DNA of 64,000 nucleotides, from positions 1,146,608 to 1,210,607 of the forward strand of contig NZ_FZOI01000001.1 of NCBI RefSeq assembly GCF_900188385.1. Reading direction: 5' to 3'. The translations under genes and the position numbers were made by a program. The DNA comes from Azospirillum sp. RU38E. Its GTDB lineage: Bacteria > Pseudomonadota > Alphaproteobacteria > Azospirillales > Azospirillaceae. Below, in pieces: positions 35,260 to 45,300 of the stretch; the stretch's first letter is position 1; every line of letters starts with the position of its first letter. Below the pieces are notes generated by a model. That model was not told the origin of the DNA, ran no database searches, and was given only the letters and a program-made list of their open reading frames with translations.

Positions 35260-35898
35260 ATGGCTGAACGCGGCCGCTTCATCACCCTGGAAGGCGGCGA
35301 AGGGGCAGGCAAATCCACCCAGATCCGCCTGCTGGCCGAGGCGTTGCGCGTCGATGGCCGGCAGGTGGTGACCACCCGTGAACCCGGCGGTTCACCGGGG
35401 GCGGAGGCCATCCGCAACCTGCTGGTCAATGGCGATGTTGGCCGCTGGCTGCCGGTCAGCGAAGCTTTGCTGCTGTCTGCCGCCCGCTATGACCATGTGC
35501 AACGGACCATTCTGCCGGCATTGGAGCATGGGCAATGGGTGCTGTGCGACCGCTTCGCCGACAGCACCAGTGCCTATCAGGGCGATGGGCATGGGCTGGA
35601 CAAGGCGTTGCTGGCACAGTTGCGGGGGATTGCGGTCGGGGAGACCCAGCCCGACCTGACCCTGATTCTGGATATTGATCCCGCCATCGGTCTTGCCCGT
35701 GCCGCCGCCCGCAATGGCGGGGAGGACCGGTACGAGCAGATGAAGCTGGATTTCCATCGGCGTCTGCGCGCGGGATATCTCGCCATCGCAGCGGCCGAGC
35801 CGGAACGCTGCGCCATCATCGACGCTGCCCAAGGCATTGATGCTATCCAGGCCGCCATCCGCCAGACCGTGCGGGACCGGCTGGGGGGCCTGCGGTGA
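35260..35898 (+). CDS. tmk: Thymidylate kinase
   Basis: The 212-residue enzyme phosphorylates dTMP to dTDP with ATP. The P-loop GGEGAGKST (residues 12-20), the TREPGGSPGAEAIR motif, the DR motif in CDRFADSTSAYQG and the LID region (AAARNGGEDRYEQM) are all in place and length is normal. The ATG at 35260 lies right after the dacA stop; the stop overlaps the GTG start of holB by four bases. Confidence 0.96.
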   Translation: MAERGRFITLEGGEGAGKSTQIRLLAEALRVDGRQVVTTREPGGSPGAEAIRNLLVNGDVGRWLPVSEALLLSAARYDHVQRTILPALEHGQWVLCDRFADSTSAYQGDGHGLDKALLAQLRGIAVGETQPDLTLILDIDPAIGLARAAARNGGEDRYEQMKLDFHRRLRAGYLAIAAAEPERCAIIDAAQGIDAIQAAIRQTVRDRLGGLR

Positions 35899-37016
35899 GC
35901 GCGGAAACCCCGTTCGACGCGGAGACCTATCATCCGCGTCGCAATACCCATCTGGAAGGCCATTCCGCTGCCCAGGCCTTGTTGCTGGAAAGCTGGAATT
36001 CCGGTCGGATGCATCATGCTTGGCTGATCGGCGGGCCGCCGGGTGTCGGCAAGGCGACGCTGGCCTATCGTATGGCCCGTTTCGTGCTGGTCAAGGGTTT
36101 GCCGGGGGAAGCGGATGGCGGCCTGTTCGGCCCGCCGCCCACGCCCACCAGCCTGAATGTCGATCCAGAGCACCCGGCCTGTCGCCGGATCGCCGCCAGC
36201 GGTCATGCCGACCTGCTGACCATTCAGCGGACCTGGGACGAAAAGCGTAAACGCTATAAGCGCGACCTGCCGGTGGATGAGGTACGCAAGATCGCCCCCT
36301 TCCTGCACCTGACCTCCGCAGAAGGGGGATGGCGCGTGGTGATCGTGGATGGCGCTGACCAGTTGAACACCAGCGGCCAGAACGCCATCCTGAAAATTCT
36401 GGAAGAACCGCCGCCCAAGACTTTGATCCTGCTGGTGGCGGATAATGTCGGCGCCATGCTGCCGACCATCCGGTCGCGCACCCGCAAGCTGATGCTGGAG
36501 CCGCTGAGCGAGGCGCAGGTGAAAAGCCTGCTGTTCCGCTATCAGCCTGATATGGCCGATGGTGACCGCACAGCCCTTGCCCGCTTGGGTGAAGGCTCGG
36601 TGGGCAAGGCGCTGGAGTTGCATCATGCCGGCGGCATGGATCTTTACAAGGCCATGCTGGGCGTGTTCGACACGCTGCCCCGGCTGGATATTCTGGGTGC
36701 CTATGCCTTCATTGATGCCGTGCTGCGCGGCAATGATGAGGCAAGCTGGGCCGCCATTTCCGAACTGATCGGCTGGTGGCTGGGGCGTATCGCGCGTGCC
36801 GCCGCGCGCGGCACCATCCCGCCGGAGGTGGTGCCGGGGGAAGCGGCCCTTGTCCACCGCCTGATGCAGGGGAGCCTTCGGGCCGGGCGCCTTGATCGCT
36901 GGGTGGAGGTGTGGGAGAACACCAACCATCTGTTCAGCAAGGCGGATCATGCCAGCCTGGATCGGCGTCAGACCCTGATGGGCGTCTTGATGCAGATCGA
37001 AGCAGCATCCGCCTGA
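35895..37016 (+). CDS. holB: DNA polymerase III subunit delta'
   Basis: The 373-residue clamp-loader subunit starts with GTG overlapping the tmk stop (GTGA). The AAA+ fold is visible: P-loop-like GGPPGVGKATLAYRMA, the sensor/DExx-equivalent VVIVDGADQLNTSGQNAILKILEEPPP and SRTRKLML. The usual zinc-binding Cys set is not obvious (only CRR near residue 96). It works in loading the beta clamp. The tmk-holB-metG-tatD order is widely kept. Confidence 0.93.
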   Translation: MSAETPFDAETYHPRRNTHLEGHSAAQALLLESWNSGRMHHAWLIGGPPGVGKATLAYRMARFVLVKGLPGEADGGLFGPPPTPTSLNVDPEHPACRRIAASGHADLLTIQRTWDEKRKRYKRDLPVDEVRKIAPFLHLTSAEGGWRVVIVDGADQLNTSGQNAILKILEEPPPKTLILLVADNVGAMLPTIRSRTRKLMLEPLSEAQVKSLLFRYQPDMADGDRTALARLGEGSVGKALELHHAGGMDLYKAMLGVFDTLPRLDILGAYAFIDAVLRGNDEASWAAISELIGWWLGRIARAAARGTIPPEVVPGEAALVHRLMQGSLRAGRLDRWVEVWENTNHLFSKADHASLDRRQTLMGVLMQIEAASA

Positions 37017-37055
37017 AAAACGTTTCCGATTTGCCGTTTTTTGCGGAGAAGCACC

Positions 37056-38615
37056 ATGTCCGGGCGCGCGCCTTATTACATCACGACGCCGATCTATTAC
37101 GTGAACGACGCCCCGCATGTCGGCCACGCCTACACGACGATCGCTTGCGACGTGCTGGCCCGCTTCAAGCGGCTGGACGGGTTTGATGTGAAATTCCTCA
37201 CCGGCACCGACGAACATGGGCAGAAGGTGCAAAAATCGGCGGAGAATTTCGGCACCACGCCGCTGGCCCTGGCCGACAAGAATTCCCAGAATTTCCGCGA
37301 TCTGGCGGCCCTGCTGAATATCAGCAACACCGATTTCATCCGCACCACCGAACCGCGCCACATCAAGGCCGTGCAGGCTGTGTGGCAGAAGCTGCTGGAT
37401 AATGGTGACATCTATCTGGGCAGCTATAAGGGCTGGTACTCCGTCCGTGACGAGGCCTATTACGGCGAGGATGAGCTGACGGAGCGCAATGGCCAGCGCT
37501 TCGCCCCCACCGGCGCCCCGGTGGAATGGGTGGAAGAGCCGAGCTATTTCTTCAAGCTGGCGTCCTATGGCGAAAAGCTGCTGAAGCTTTATGAGGAACA
37601 GCCGGATTTCATCATGCCGTCGGGCAAGCGGTCGGAAGTGATCAGCTTCGTCAAGACTGGCCTGCGCGACCTCTCGGTCAGCCGCACCACCTTCGACTGG
37701 GGGGTGAAGGTGCCGGGCGATGAAAAACATGTTATGTATGTCTGGCTGGATGCGCTGGTGAATTACATCACCGCCATCGGCTATCCGGAAACCGGCGAGG
37801 GCACGGATTTCGCCCGATATTGGCCGGCCGACCTGCATATGGTGGGCAAGGATATTCTGCGTTTCCACACCGTCTATTGGCCGGCCTTCCTGATGGCGGC
37901 CGGCCTGCCGCTGCCGCGCCGCGTGTTCGCCCATGGCTGGTGGACGGTGGAAGGCGAGAAAATGTCCAAGTCGCTGGGCAATGTGGTGAAGCCGCAGGAA
38001 CTGCTGGATACCTATGGCCTGGACCAGACCCGCTATTTCCTGCTGCGCGAAATCCCCTTCGGCAATGATGGTGATTTCTCCAAGCGTGCCATGGTGCAGC
38101 GGATCAATGGCGAATTGGCCAATGATTACGGGAACCTGTGCCAGCGCGTTCTCTCCATGATCCAGAAATACCATGAAGGCAAGGTGCCCCAGCCTGACGC
38201 GCTGACAGAGGCGGATAACACCCTGCTGGGTGCTGCTGCCGGTATGCTGGATAGCGTGCGGGCAGAACTGAACAACCAGGCCTTCAACAAGGCGCTGGAT
38301 GCCATCTGGCGCGTGGTGGGCGATGCCAACCGCTATGTCGATGAAATGGCACCCTGGACCCTGCGCAAGACCGATCAGGTCCGCCTGGGCACCGTGCTCT
38401 ATAATCTGGCCGATGTGATCCGCCAGTTGGCGATCATGACCCAGCCCTTCATGCCGGGCAGCAGCGCCCGCATTCTGGATCAACTGGTGATCCCGGCCGA
38501 TCAGCGTGGCTTCGGCGATCTGCTGACCGCCAAGCTGGTGCCCGGTACGCCGCTGCCCGCCCCGCAGCCGGCCTTCCCGCGCTATGTGGCGCCGGAGGCG
38601 GAGGAGACCAAGTGA
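37056..38615 (+). CDS. metG: Methionyl-tRNA synthetase
   Basis: The 519-residue class-I enzyme charges tRNA-Met. The HIGH-like motif is HVGHAYTTI (residues 21-29), the KMSKS loop is GEKMSKSLGNVV, and the anticodon-binding helical domain follows (ALDAIWRVVGDANRYVDEMAPW). It lacks the C-terminal tRNA-binding domain and the zinc knuckle is short, as in the common alphaproteobacterial form. The ATG at 37056 follows GCGGAGAAG; an in-frame TTG five codons upstream has no site. Confidence 0.96.
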   Translation: MSGRAPYYITTPIYYVNDAPHVGHAYTTIACDVLARFKRLDGFDVKFLTGTDEHGQKVQKSAENFGTTPLALADKNSQNFRDLAALLNISNTDFIRTTEPRHIKAVQAVWQKLLDNGDIYLGSYKGWYSVRDEAYYGEDELTERNGQRFAPTGAPVEWVEEPSYFFKLASYGEKLLKLYEEQPDFIMPSGKRSEVISFVKTGLRDLSVSRTTFDWGVKVPGDEKHVMYVWLDALVNYITAIGYPETGEGTDFARYWPADLHMVGKDILRFHTVYWPAFLMAAGLPLPRRVFAHGWWTVEGEKMSKSLGNVVKPQELLDTYGLDQTRYFLLREIPFGNDGDFSKRAMVQRINGELANDYGNLCQRVLSMIQKYHEGKVPQPDALTEADNTLLGAAAGMLDSVRAELNNQAFNKALDAIWRVVGDANRYVDEMAPWTLRKTDQVRLGTVLYNLADVIRQLAIMTQPFMPGSSARILDQLVIPADQRGFGDLLTAKLVPGTPLPAPQPAFPRYVAPEAEETK

Positions 38616-39415
38616 TGCTGGTTGACAGCCATTGCCATCTGGATTTCCCGGATTTCGCGCCGGAGCGCGATGCCGTGGTGCAGCGCGCCCGCGATGCCGG
38701 CGTGGGTTTGATGCTTTCCATCTGCACCCATGTCAGCAAATTCGGGCAAGTGCTTGATGTTGCTCAATCCTATCCCGATGTTTATTGCACCTTGGGCATC
38801 CATCCGCATCAGGCGGCGGAGGAATTTTCCCTTTGCGACGTTGAAAAACTGATCGAACTGGCCAGGGAAAATCCCAAGGTTGTCGGCATCGGTGAAACCG
38901 GCCTGGATTATTTCTACGATAAGAGCCCGCGCGACATTCAGCAGGAAGCGTTCCGCCGCCATATCCGGGTGTGCCTGGAAACCGACCTGCCGATCATCGT
39001 CCATACCCGCGATGCGGATGAGGACACGATCCGCATCCTGCGGGAAGAGGGGCAGGGGCGGCTGCGCGGGTTGCTGCATTGCTTCAGCTCCGGCCGGCAA
39101 CTGGCTGAAGAAGCTCTGGAATTGGGCTTCTATATCTCCCTATCCGGCATCGTAACCTTCAAGAAGTCGGAGGATTTGCGCGCCATTGCCGCCGATGTGC
39201 CACTGGATCGCATTCTGGTGGAAACCGATGCGCCCTATTTGGCGCCGGTGCCGATGCGTGGCAAGCGGAACGAGCCGGCCTTCGTTGCCCACACCGCCCG
39301 CCATGTGGCGGAGGTGAAGGGCGTTACTGAGGCCGAACTGGCACGGGTGACGACGGCGAACTTCCAGCGCCTGTTCACCAAGGTGCCCGCCGCCGCCCTG
39401 TCGCTTGCGGCGTGA
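38615..39415 (+). CDS. TatD-family metal-dependent hydrolase
   Basis: The 266-residue product has the TIM-barrel amidohydrolase signature of TatD nucleases: DSHCHLDFPDF (metal His pair), GIHPHQAAEE, GIGETGLDYFYDKSP, PIIVHTRDADEDT, LLHCFSSGRQLAEEAL and ILVETDAPYLAPVPMRGKRNEP. Members act as 3'-5' DNA exonucleases. The ATG at 38615 overlaps the metG stop by one base and has GGAG upstream, so it is translated with metG. Confidence 0.94.
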   Translation: MLVDSHCHLDFPDFAPERDAVVQRARDAGVGLMLSICTHVSKFGQVLDVAQSYPDVYCTLGIHPHQAAEEFSLCDVEKLIELARENPKVVGIGETGLDYFYDKSPRDIQQEAFRRHIRVCLETDLPIIVHTRDADEDTIRILREEGQGRLRGLLHCFSSGRQLAEEALELGFYISLSGIVTFKKSEDLRAIAADVPLDRILVETDAPYLAPVPMRGKRNEPAFVAHTARHVAEVKGVTEAELARVTTANFQRLFTKVPAAALSLAA

Positions 39416-39438
39416 CGGCGGGGGAAAAAGGGGCGGCC

Positions 39439-40212
39439 ATGCGTGTCACCATTCTGGGCTGCGGTGGCTCTTCCGGTGTGCCGTTGATCGGCAATGTCTG
39501 GGGCAAGGCCGATCCGGCCAACCCGCGCAATCGCCGCCGCCGCCCCTCCATCCTGGTGGAGAATGCGTCCACCGCCATTCTGGTCGATACCGGACCGGAT
39601 TTGCGCGAACAGTTGGTGGATGCCGGGGTGCAGCATCTGGATGGCGTGCTTTATACCCATGCCCATGCCGACCATGCCCATGGCATTGATGATCTGCGGG
39701 CCATCAACTGGCTGACCGGCAAAGCGCTGGATGTTCATGCCGATGCCGACACGCTGGCCATCCTGACAAAGCGGTTCGATTATTGTTTCAAGCCATTGCC
39801 GCCCGGCGGCAATATCTATGCCCGACCCGTGCTGACACCGCACATCATCAATGAACCGTTCCGTGTTGGTTCCATTGATATTATTCCCTTCGTGCAGGAT
39901 CATGGTCACTCGAATAGTCTGGGATTTCGCTTCGGCCGCATTGCCTATTCCACCGATGTGGTGCGGTTGAGCGATGAGGCGTTCGAGATTCTGGAAGGGG
40001 TGGATACCTGGATCGTGGATTGTGTGCGGCTGGAACCGCCACACCCGGTTCACGCCCATTGGGACATCACGCGCGCCTGGATTGAGCGGTTGCGGCCCCG
40101 GCGCGCCATCCTCACCCATATGAACCATATGATGGATTATGACACGCTGTGTGACCTGTTGCCCGACGGTGTGGAACCCGCCTATGATGGCATGGTGGTC
40201 GAGGTCATCTGA
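39439..40212 (+). CDS. MBL-fold metallo-hydrolase (PhnP-like)
   Basis: The 257-residue product has a metallo-beta-lactamase fold with zinc ligands in LYTHAHADHAHGIDDLR (HxHxDH), the His in QDHGHSNSLGFRFG, Asp in AYSTDV and a final His in ILTHMNHMMDY. It belongs to the PhnP-like cyclic phosphodiesterase group that often follows tatD. The exact substrate is unknown. The ATG at 39439 fits the first beta strand (MRVTILGCGGSSG); a GTG at 39412 overlaps the tatD stop and is an alternative. Confidence 0.9.
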   Translation: MRVTILGCGGSSGVPLIGNVWGKADPANPRNRRRRPSILVENASTAILVDTGPDLREQLVDAGVQHLDGVLYTHAHADHAHGIDDLRAINWLTGKALDVHADADTLAILTKRFDYCFKPLPPGGNIYARPVLTPHIINEPFRVGSIDIIPFVQDHGHSNSLGFRFGRIAYSTDVVRLSDEAFEILEGVDTWIVDCVRLEPPHPVHAHWDITRAWIERLRPRRAILTHMNHMMDYDTLCDLLPDGVEPAYDGMVVEVI

Positions 40213-40238
40213 GCCTTAGATCAAGGGGATATCCGGCA

Positions 40239-41276
40239 ATGTTAAAGGTCGCTCTTATCGGCTATGGCTATGCGGGACAGACCTTTCATGCCCCTTTGAT
40301 TGCAGCCACGCCCGGGCTTGAACTGGCAGCTATTGTCTCCAGCAATGCGGAGAAGGTGAGGGGGCATTTGCCCGATGTGCGGCTGTTGCCGACGCCGGAC
40401 ATGGCCTTTGACGCCGCCGACATTGACCTGATCGTCATCGCCACGCCCAACGATACCCATGCCGACCTTGCCGGCCGGGCCCTGGCCGCTGGCAAGCATG
40501 TGGTGGTCGACAAGCCGTTCACCGTGGAACTGGACGATGCGAAACGGCTGGCCGTCCAGGCTAAACAATGTGGTCGGATTTTATCTATTTTCCATAATCG
40601 CCGCTGGGACGGTGATTTTCTTACCTTAAAGCGATTGATCAATGCCGGGGAACTGGGCCGCGTCACCCAGTTTGAAAGCCACTTTGACCGCTTCCGTCCG
40701 GCAGTGCGCGACCGCTGGCGGGAAAAGCCGGGGCCCGGTGCCGGCCTCTGGTACGATCTGGGACCGCATGTGATCGATCAGGCGCTCTGCCTGTTCGGGC
40801 CACCGCAATCAATCTATGCCGATATCGGCACCCAACGCAGCGGCGACGGGGCGCCGGATTATTTCCACGCGCTGCTGTGCTATGCTGATGGTTTGCGGAT
40901 AATCCTGCATGGTTCCATGCTGACACCGGCCAGCGGCCTGCGCTTCGCCGTCCATGGCGACAAGGCCAGCTTCATCAGCTATGGGCTGGACAGCCAGGAG
41001 GACGCGCTGAAGGCCGGCCAGCAGCCGGGCGGTGATGGCTGGGGTGCGGCGTATCAGCCGCCATCCATCACCAGCGTTGCCGAGGATGGCAGCCTGTCGA
41101 ACCGGACGGTCAGCGCCGAACGCGGCAATTATCTGCGGTATTTCGCAAAGCTGCGGGACGCCATTCTGCATGGTGCGGACAATCCCGTTCGGCCCGAAGA
41201 AGCCATTCAGGTGATGGAACTCATTGAGAATGGTCAGCGGGCCGCTGACCAGAAGCGGGAAATTTCCCTGAGCTGA
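40239..41276 (+). CDS. Gfo/Idh/MocA-family oxidoreductase
   Basis: The 345-residue NAD(P)-dependent sugar or inositol dehydrogenase-like protein has an N-terminal Rossmann fold (VALIGYGYAGQTFHAPLI), the EKP-like motif KHVVVDKPFTVELDDA and a catalytic-domain DLGPHVIDQALCLFG. It resembles the YdgJ/IolW group (scyllo-inositol or related polyol dehydrogenases). The substrate is not certain. AAGGGG lies before the ATG. It is the last gene of the rightward run that begins near 30.9 kb, or forms its own unit. Confidence 0.9.
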   Translation: MLKVALIGYGYAGQTFHAPLIAATPGLELAAIVSSNAEKVRGHLPDVRLLPTPDMAFDAADIDLIVIATPNDTHADLAGRALAAGKHVVVDKPFTVELDDAKRLAVQAKQCGRILSIFHNRRWDGDFLTLKRLINAGELGRVTQFESHFDRFRPAVRDRWREKPGPGAGLWYDLGPHVIDQALCLFGPPQSIYADIGTQRSGDGAPDYFHALLCYADGLRIILHGSMLTPASGLRFAVHGDKASFISYGLDSQEDALKAGQQPGGDGWGAAYQPPSITSVAEDGSLSNRTVSAERGNYLRYFAKLRDAILHGADNPVRPEEAIQVMELIENGQRAADQKREISLS

Positions 41277-41438
41277 ACGGGTTTTATGCCGCGCCGCTAT
41301 CTTTAATTTCCATAATCTTACTTATCGCGTATTAAGAATATTTTCTTATTTTGGTATTTTTACCTATTTCCTGCTGCTGGAATGACCGCCTGCAACGGGC
41401 TAAGGTCCAAACCGCCGTCAACGACCGGAACCTGATCC
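41277..41438. other. AT-rich gap upstream of mazG
   Basis: This 162-base gap contains an AT-rich stretch (about 41300-41368) unlike the surrounding GC-rich DNA. It probably holds the mazG promoter; no clear hairpin or operator was seen. Confidence 0.4.
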
Positions 41439-42254
41439 ATGTCCGATAATCTTTCCCGCTTGCTGGATATCATGGCGAAATTGCGTGATCCCAATGGTGG
41501 GTGCCCGTGGGATTTGGAGCAGGATTTCGCCACCATCGCCCCCCACACGATTGAAGAAGCCTATGAGGTGGCGGACGCTATCCAGTCCGGCGACATGATG
41601 GCGGTGAAGGATGAGTTGGGCGACCTGCTGTTTCAGAGCGTTTTTTATGCCCAGATGGGCAAGGAACGCGGCCTGTTCGATTTTGACGCCATTGCCGGCC
41701 ACATCGCCGACAAGATGATCCGCCGCCACCCCCATGTTTTCGGCGAGGTGAATGTGGCGACGGCGGATGATCAGGTCCGCCATTGGGAGGAATTGAAGGC
41801 GCGGGAACGCGCCGAAAAGGCCGCCGCCAGTGGCAAGCCGCCCTCTGCGCTCGACGGGGTGATTGCCGGCCTGCCCGCCCTGACCCGTGCGATAAAGCTG
41901 CAAAAGCGTGCCGCCCGTGTCGGGTTCGACTGGACCCGCGCCGAGGAAATCCTGGACAAGATCGAGGAGGAAATCGGCGAATTGCGGGTGGAGATCACGG
42001 CCGCCACCCCGACCAAGGAACGGATGCAGGATGAATTGGGCGATCTGCTGTTCGCCCTGGTCAATCTCGCCCGCCGCCTGGATATCGACCCAGAAACCGC
42101 CTTGCGCGGCACCAATGCCAAGTTTGACCGTCGCTTCCGGCAGGTGGAAGCCGGCCTTGCCGCCCAGGGCCGCAGCCCGGAAGGGGCCAGTCTGGAAGAG
42201 ATGGAAGCCCTGTGGGTGGAGGCCAAGCGCCGTGAACGCCCGGATAACGCCTGA
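41439..42254 (+). CDS. mazG: Nucleoside triphosphate pyrophosphohydrolase MazG
   Basis: The 271-residue product hydrolyses NTPs to NMP and PPi. Two MazG repeats are visible, each with the metal-binding EExxE...ExxD pattern: EEAYEVADAIQSGDMMAVKDELGDLLFQ (about 31-60) and EEIGELRVEITAATP...ELGDLLFALVNLARRL (about 175-210). The start of the protein (LRDPNGGCPWDLEQDF) is characteristic. It is a house-cleaning enzyme; in related bacteria it lies near hfq-hflX, as here. An SDR gene follows after 25 bases. Confidence 0.95.
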   Translation: MSDNLSRLLDIMAKLRDPNGGCPWDLEQDFATIAPHTIEEAYEVADAIQSGDMMAVKDELGDLLFQSVFYAQMGKERGLFDFDAIAGHIADKMIRRHPHVFGEVNVATADDQVRHWEELKARERAEKAAASGKPPSALDGVIAGLPALTRAIKLQKRAARVGFDWTRAEEILDKIEEEIGELRVEITAATPTKERMQDELGDLLFALVNLARRLDIDPETALRGTNAKFDRRFRQVEAGLAAQGRSPEGASLEEMEALWVEAKRRERPDNA

Positions 42255-42279
42255 ACGCTTGAAGGAACGAGGAAACGCC

Positions 42280-43062
42280 ATGAACCACCCTGCCCCCGCC
42301 CACCGGCCCAATATCGTGCTGATTACCGGTGCCACTGGTGAGTTTGGTGCCGCCTTTGCCCGCCGTTTCGCCGCCATCGGCTCCAAATTGATCCTGACGG
42401 CCCGCAAGCCGGAAAAGCTGCGTCCCCTGCTGGATACGCTGGATGTGCCGGTGCATGTGCTGGAACTGGATGTGCGGGACCGCAAGACGGTTGAAGCGGC
42501 GTTGGCCGCCCTGCCCGCCGAATTCAAGGATATCGATCTGCTGATCAATAATGCTGGGCTGGCCCTGGGTGCCGAGCCCGCGCATAAGGCCAATCTGGAT
42601 GATTGGGAAGTGATGATCGATACCAACGACAAGGCGCTGGCCATCATCACCGGACTGGTCCTGCCCGGCATGGTGGAACGGGGGCGCGGCCATGTCATCA
42701 ATATCAGCTCGATCGCCGGCAGCTACCCTTATCCCGGCGGCCATGTCTATTGCGCGTCAAAGGCTTTCGTCACGCAGTTCAGTCTGGCCCTGAAGGCCGA
42801 TCTGATCGGCACGGGCGTGCGCGTCACCTCCATCGAACCCGGCATGGTGGAAACCAGCTTCAGCCTGGTGCGCTTCAAGGGGGATGCGGAACGGGCCGCC
42901 AAGGTCTATGCCGACACGGTGCCGCTGATGGCTGAAGATGTCGCTGAATCAGTTTATTGGGCGGCAACCTTACCGGCACATTTCAATGTCAACCGGCTGG
43001 AGATCATGCCCACCACCCAGGGACCGGGCGTTTTGGCCGTGCATCGCACGCCAAAGCCTTGA
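42280..43062 (+). CDS. Short-chain dehydrogenase (YdfG-like)
   Basis: The 260-residue NADP-dependent oxidoreductase has the SDR nucleotide motif TGATGEFGAAFARRFA, NNAGLALG, and the catalytic Ser-Tyr-Lys set (INISSIAGSYPYPGGHVYCASKAF). EPGMVETSFSLVRFKGDAERAAKVY matches the YdfG group (L-allo-threonine/serine and 3-hydroxy acid dehydrogenases). The ATG at 42280 follows GGAACGAGGAAA; the frame remains open upstream inside mazG. It converges on the inositol monophosphatase family gene. Confidence 0.92.
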   Translation: MNHPAPAHRPNIVLITGATGEFGAAFARRFAAIGSKLILTARKPEKLRPLLDTLDVPVHVLELDVRDRKTVEAALAALPAEFKDIDLLINNAGLALGAEPAHKANLDDWEVMIDTNDKALAIITGLVLPGMVERGRGHVINISSIAGSYPYPGGHVYCASKAFVTQFSLALKADLIGTGVRVTSIEPGMVETSFSLVRFKGDAERAAKVYADTVPLMAEDVAESVYWAATLPAHFNVNRLEIMPTTQGPGVLAVHRTPKP

Positions 43063-43076
43063 GCCTGATGAAAGAA

Positions 43077-43102
43077 CAGCGCGGGCCTGATCGCCCGCGC
43101 TG
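43077..43102. terminator. Bidirectional terminator between the SDR and IMPase genes
   Basis: A perfect 10-bp stem (arms 43077-43086 and 43093-43102), 6-base loop, lies in the 43-base gap between converging genes. On the minus strand it is followed by a T-rich tail (GTTCTTT). Confidence 0.75.
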
Positions 43103-43105
43103 AAT

Positions 43106-43933
43106 TTAAATTTCAGGAAAAATGAAATCGCGCAGGCCGGTCCAGGTGACAAGATCGGGTGCCATCAGCAACCCACCATCCACGTCGGCGGCGCGATAGG
43201 GTGTGCCGTCGAATTTGGCGACATGGCCGCCCGCTTCCGCATAGGCCAGGGTGCCGGCGGCATGGTCCCATGGCATGATGCGGTTATACATGGCGAACTG
43301 GCCGATACCGGTCAGCAGGTTCAGATAATCATGCGCCGCGCAGAACAGCCGATAGGTATCGGCGAAATGCGGGCGCAGCTTATCCAGCCGCTGGCGCTCC
43401 TCCGGCGGAAAGAACTTGGTGGACAGTGAGCCCTGCATCTGCGGGATCGGCGCTGCCGGCTTGGCCGTCAAACGCTGACCCGCCATCCAGGCGCCCTCTC
43501 CCACCTCCACCATCGCCATCCGGTCGCCCACCGGATCGTAAATCCAGCCGGCCTTCGCCTGTCCACCTTGGGACAGGGCCAGCAACAGGCCGAACACCGG
43601 CTTGCCATGGGCGAAATTATGGGTGCCATCCACCGGATCGATGATCCAGGCCGGCTCTGCGGCATGGGCCAGATGCCGCACCAGGGCGGGGTCGGCGGCG
43701 CACGCCTCCTCCCCCACCACGATGGAACCGGGCAGCAGGTCGCGCAACCGTGCCGTCAGCACCCTTTCGGATGCCTCATCCGCCACCGTTACCAGATCGC
43801 CAGGGTTCTTTTCCCGGATGTCGCTGGATTGCAGGTTGCGGAAACGCGGCATGATTTCCGTGGCCGCGACATCCCGCAGGATGGCGGCCACGGCATCCAT
43901 ATCGACGCGGGCATGGGCCGTCAGGGAAGCCAT
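43106..43933 (-). CDS. Inositol monophosphatase family protein
   Basis: The 275-residue Mg-dependent phosphatase has the family metal-site motifs: VGEEA (Glu), DPVDGTHNFAHG (Asp-Pro-Val-Asp-Gly-Thr) and the C-terminal PWDHAAGTLAYAEAGG. The substrate may be inositol phosphate, histidinol phosphate or 3'-phosphoadenosine 5'-phosphate and cannot be settled. It overlaps the end of hflX by 13 bases and is probably the last gene of the long leftward operon. Confidence 0.92.
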   Translation of the reverse strand: MASLTAHARVDMDAVAAILRDVAATEIMPRFRNLQSSDIREKNPGDLVTVADEASERVLTARLRDLLPGSIVVGEEACAADPALVRHLAHAAEPAWIIDPVDGTHNFAHGKPVFGLLLALSQGGQAKAGWIYDPVGDRMAMVEVGEGAWMAGQRLTAKPAAPIPQMQGSLSTKFFPPEERQRLDKLRPHFADTYRLFCAAHDYLNLLTGIGQFAMYNRIMPWDHAAGTLAYAEAGGHVAKFDGTPYRAADVDGGLLMAPDLVTWTGLRDFIFPEI

Positions 43934-45300
43934 GGCTGCCGCCCCTCCTGCCTGGCTTCCCGTGCAGAGACCTGACCGGGGCCAAGCTGCGCCTTGTAGG
44001 GGAAGCGCCCCTCAAACCGGGCTAGATCAGCCGGCTCCAGCCCGACGCGCAGGCGGATATGCTCATCCTGATCGTCACGTTCCAGCACCTCGCCCTTTTC
44101 ATAGAGCCAAGCCATGGCGGCGCCATCGTCTGGCGGCAGAACAAAATCCACCACCTCCCGCCCGGCCACCATGCGGCGGTCGATGGCGTTGAACAGCGTG
44201 TCGATGCCATCGCCGGTCAGGGCTGAAATGGCGATACCGCCGGTACGCCGGGCCTGCCGCAACAGGGTGGATTGATCCTCCTCCCCCAGCCGGTCCAGCT
44301 TGTTCAGCACCTCCATCACCCGCTCGTCGCTCTCCGCCTCAATCCCCATATCGCGCAGCACCGCTTCCACATCGGCCTTCTGCGCCCCCGTATCGGGATG
44401 CGACACGTCGCGGACATGCAGGATGATGTCGGCGGCCATCACCTCTTCCAAAGTGGCGCGAAACGCCTCCACCAGACCATGCGGCAGGTCGGAGATGAAG
44501 CCCACCGTGTCGGACAGGATGATCTTGCGGTTCGATGGCAGGGTGATCGACCGCATGGTCGGGTCCAGCGTGGCGAACAGCAGATCCTTGGCAAACACAT
44601 CCGCCCCGGCCATGCGGTTGAACAGGGTACTTTTGCCGGCATTGGTATAACCGACCAGCGCCACCACCGGATAAGGCACCTTTTCGCGCGCCTTGCGGTG
44701 CAGGCCACGGGTGCGGCGCACCTCGTCCAGTTCCGCCTTCAGCTTGACGATGCGGTCGCTGATCAACCGGCGGTCCATTTCGATCTGGCTTTCACCGGGA
44801 CCACCCAGGAAGCCGAAACCGCCGCGCTGGCGTTCCAGGTGGGTCCAGGAGCGGACAAGGCGGGACCGCTGATAGGTCAGCGCTGCCAGTTCCACCTGAA
44901 GCTGACCTTCACGGGTGCGGGCGCGTTTGCCGAAAATTTCCAGGATCAGGCCAGTGCGGTCGATGACCTTGGCCTTCCAGTCCCGTTCCAGATTGCGCTG
45001 CTGGATGGGTGTCAGGGCATGGTTGACGATGACAAGGCCGATCTCTTCCGCCTCAATCGCCGCCCCCACCTCTTCCACCGCACCGCTGCCGAACAGGGTG
45101 GCCGGTCGCGGGCGCATCGTGCGTACGATGCGCGACGCGGCAACCTCCACCTCAATGGCGGCGGCGAGGCCCACGGCCTCTTCCAGGCAGGATTCAGGTT
45201 CACGGGCACCATTGCGGTCCTCTGGCAGGACCGGGTGCAGAACGAAGGCGCGGGTGGAAGACCCGCGCGCTTCGAGGTTACCCAACTCAGTCGTGGTCAT
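43921..45300 (-). CDS. hflX: GTPase HflX
   Basis: The 459-residue ribosome-associated GTPase splits stalled ribosomes. The N-terminal HflX domain contains [15 protein letters not shown] and [33 protein letters not shown]. The GTPase domain has G1 [13 protein letters not shown]2/G3 [24 protein letters not shown] and G4 NKLD. Its ATG overlaps the hfq stop by 14 bases, so translation is coupled. Confidence 0.96.
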   Translation of the reverse strand: MTTTELGNLEARGSSTRAFVLHPVLPEDRNGAREPESCLEEAVGLAAAIEVEVAASRIVRTMRPRPATLFGSGAVEEVGAAIEAEEIGLVIVNHALTPIQQRNLERDWKAKVIDRTGLILEIFGKRARTREGQLQVELAALTYQRSRLVRSWTHLERQRGGFGFLGGPGESQIEMDRRLISDRIVKLKAELDEVRRTRGLHRKAREKVPYPVVALVGYTNAGKSTLFNRMAGADVFAKDLLFATLDPTMRSITLPSNRKIILSDTVGFISDLPHGLVEAFRATLEEVMAADIILHVRDVSHPDTGAQKADVEAVLRDMGIEAESDERVMEVLNKLDRLGEEDQSTLLRQARRTGGIAISALTGDGIDTLFNAIDRRMVAGREVVDFVLPPDDGAAMAWLYEKGEVLERDDQDEHIRLRVGLEPADLARFEGRFPYKAQLGPGQVSAREARQEGRQPWLP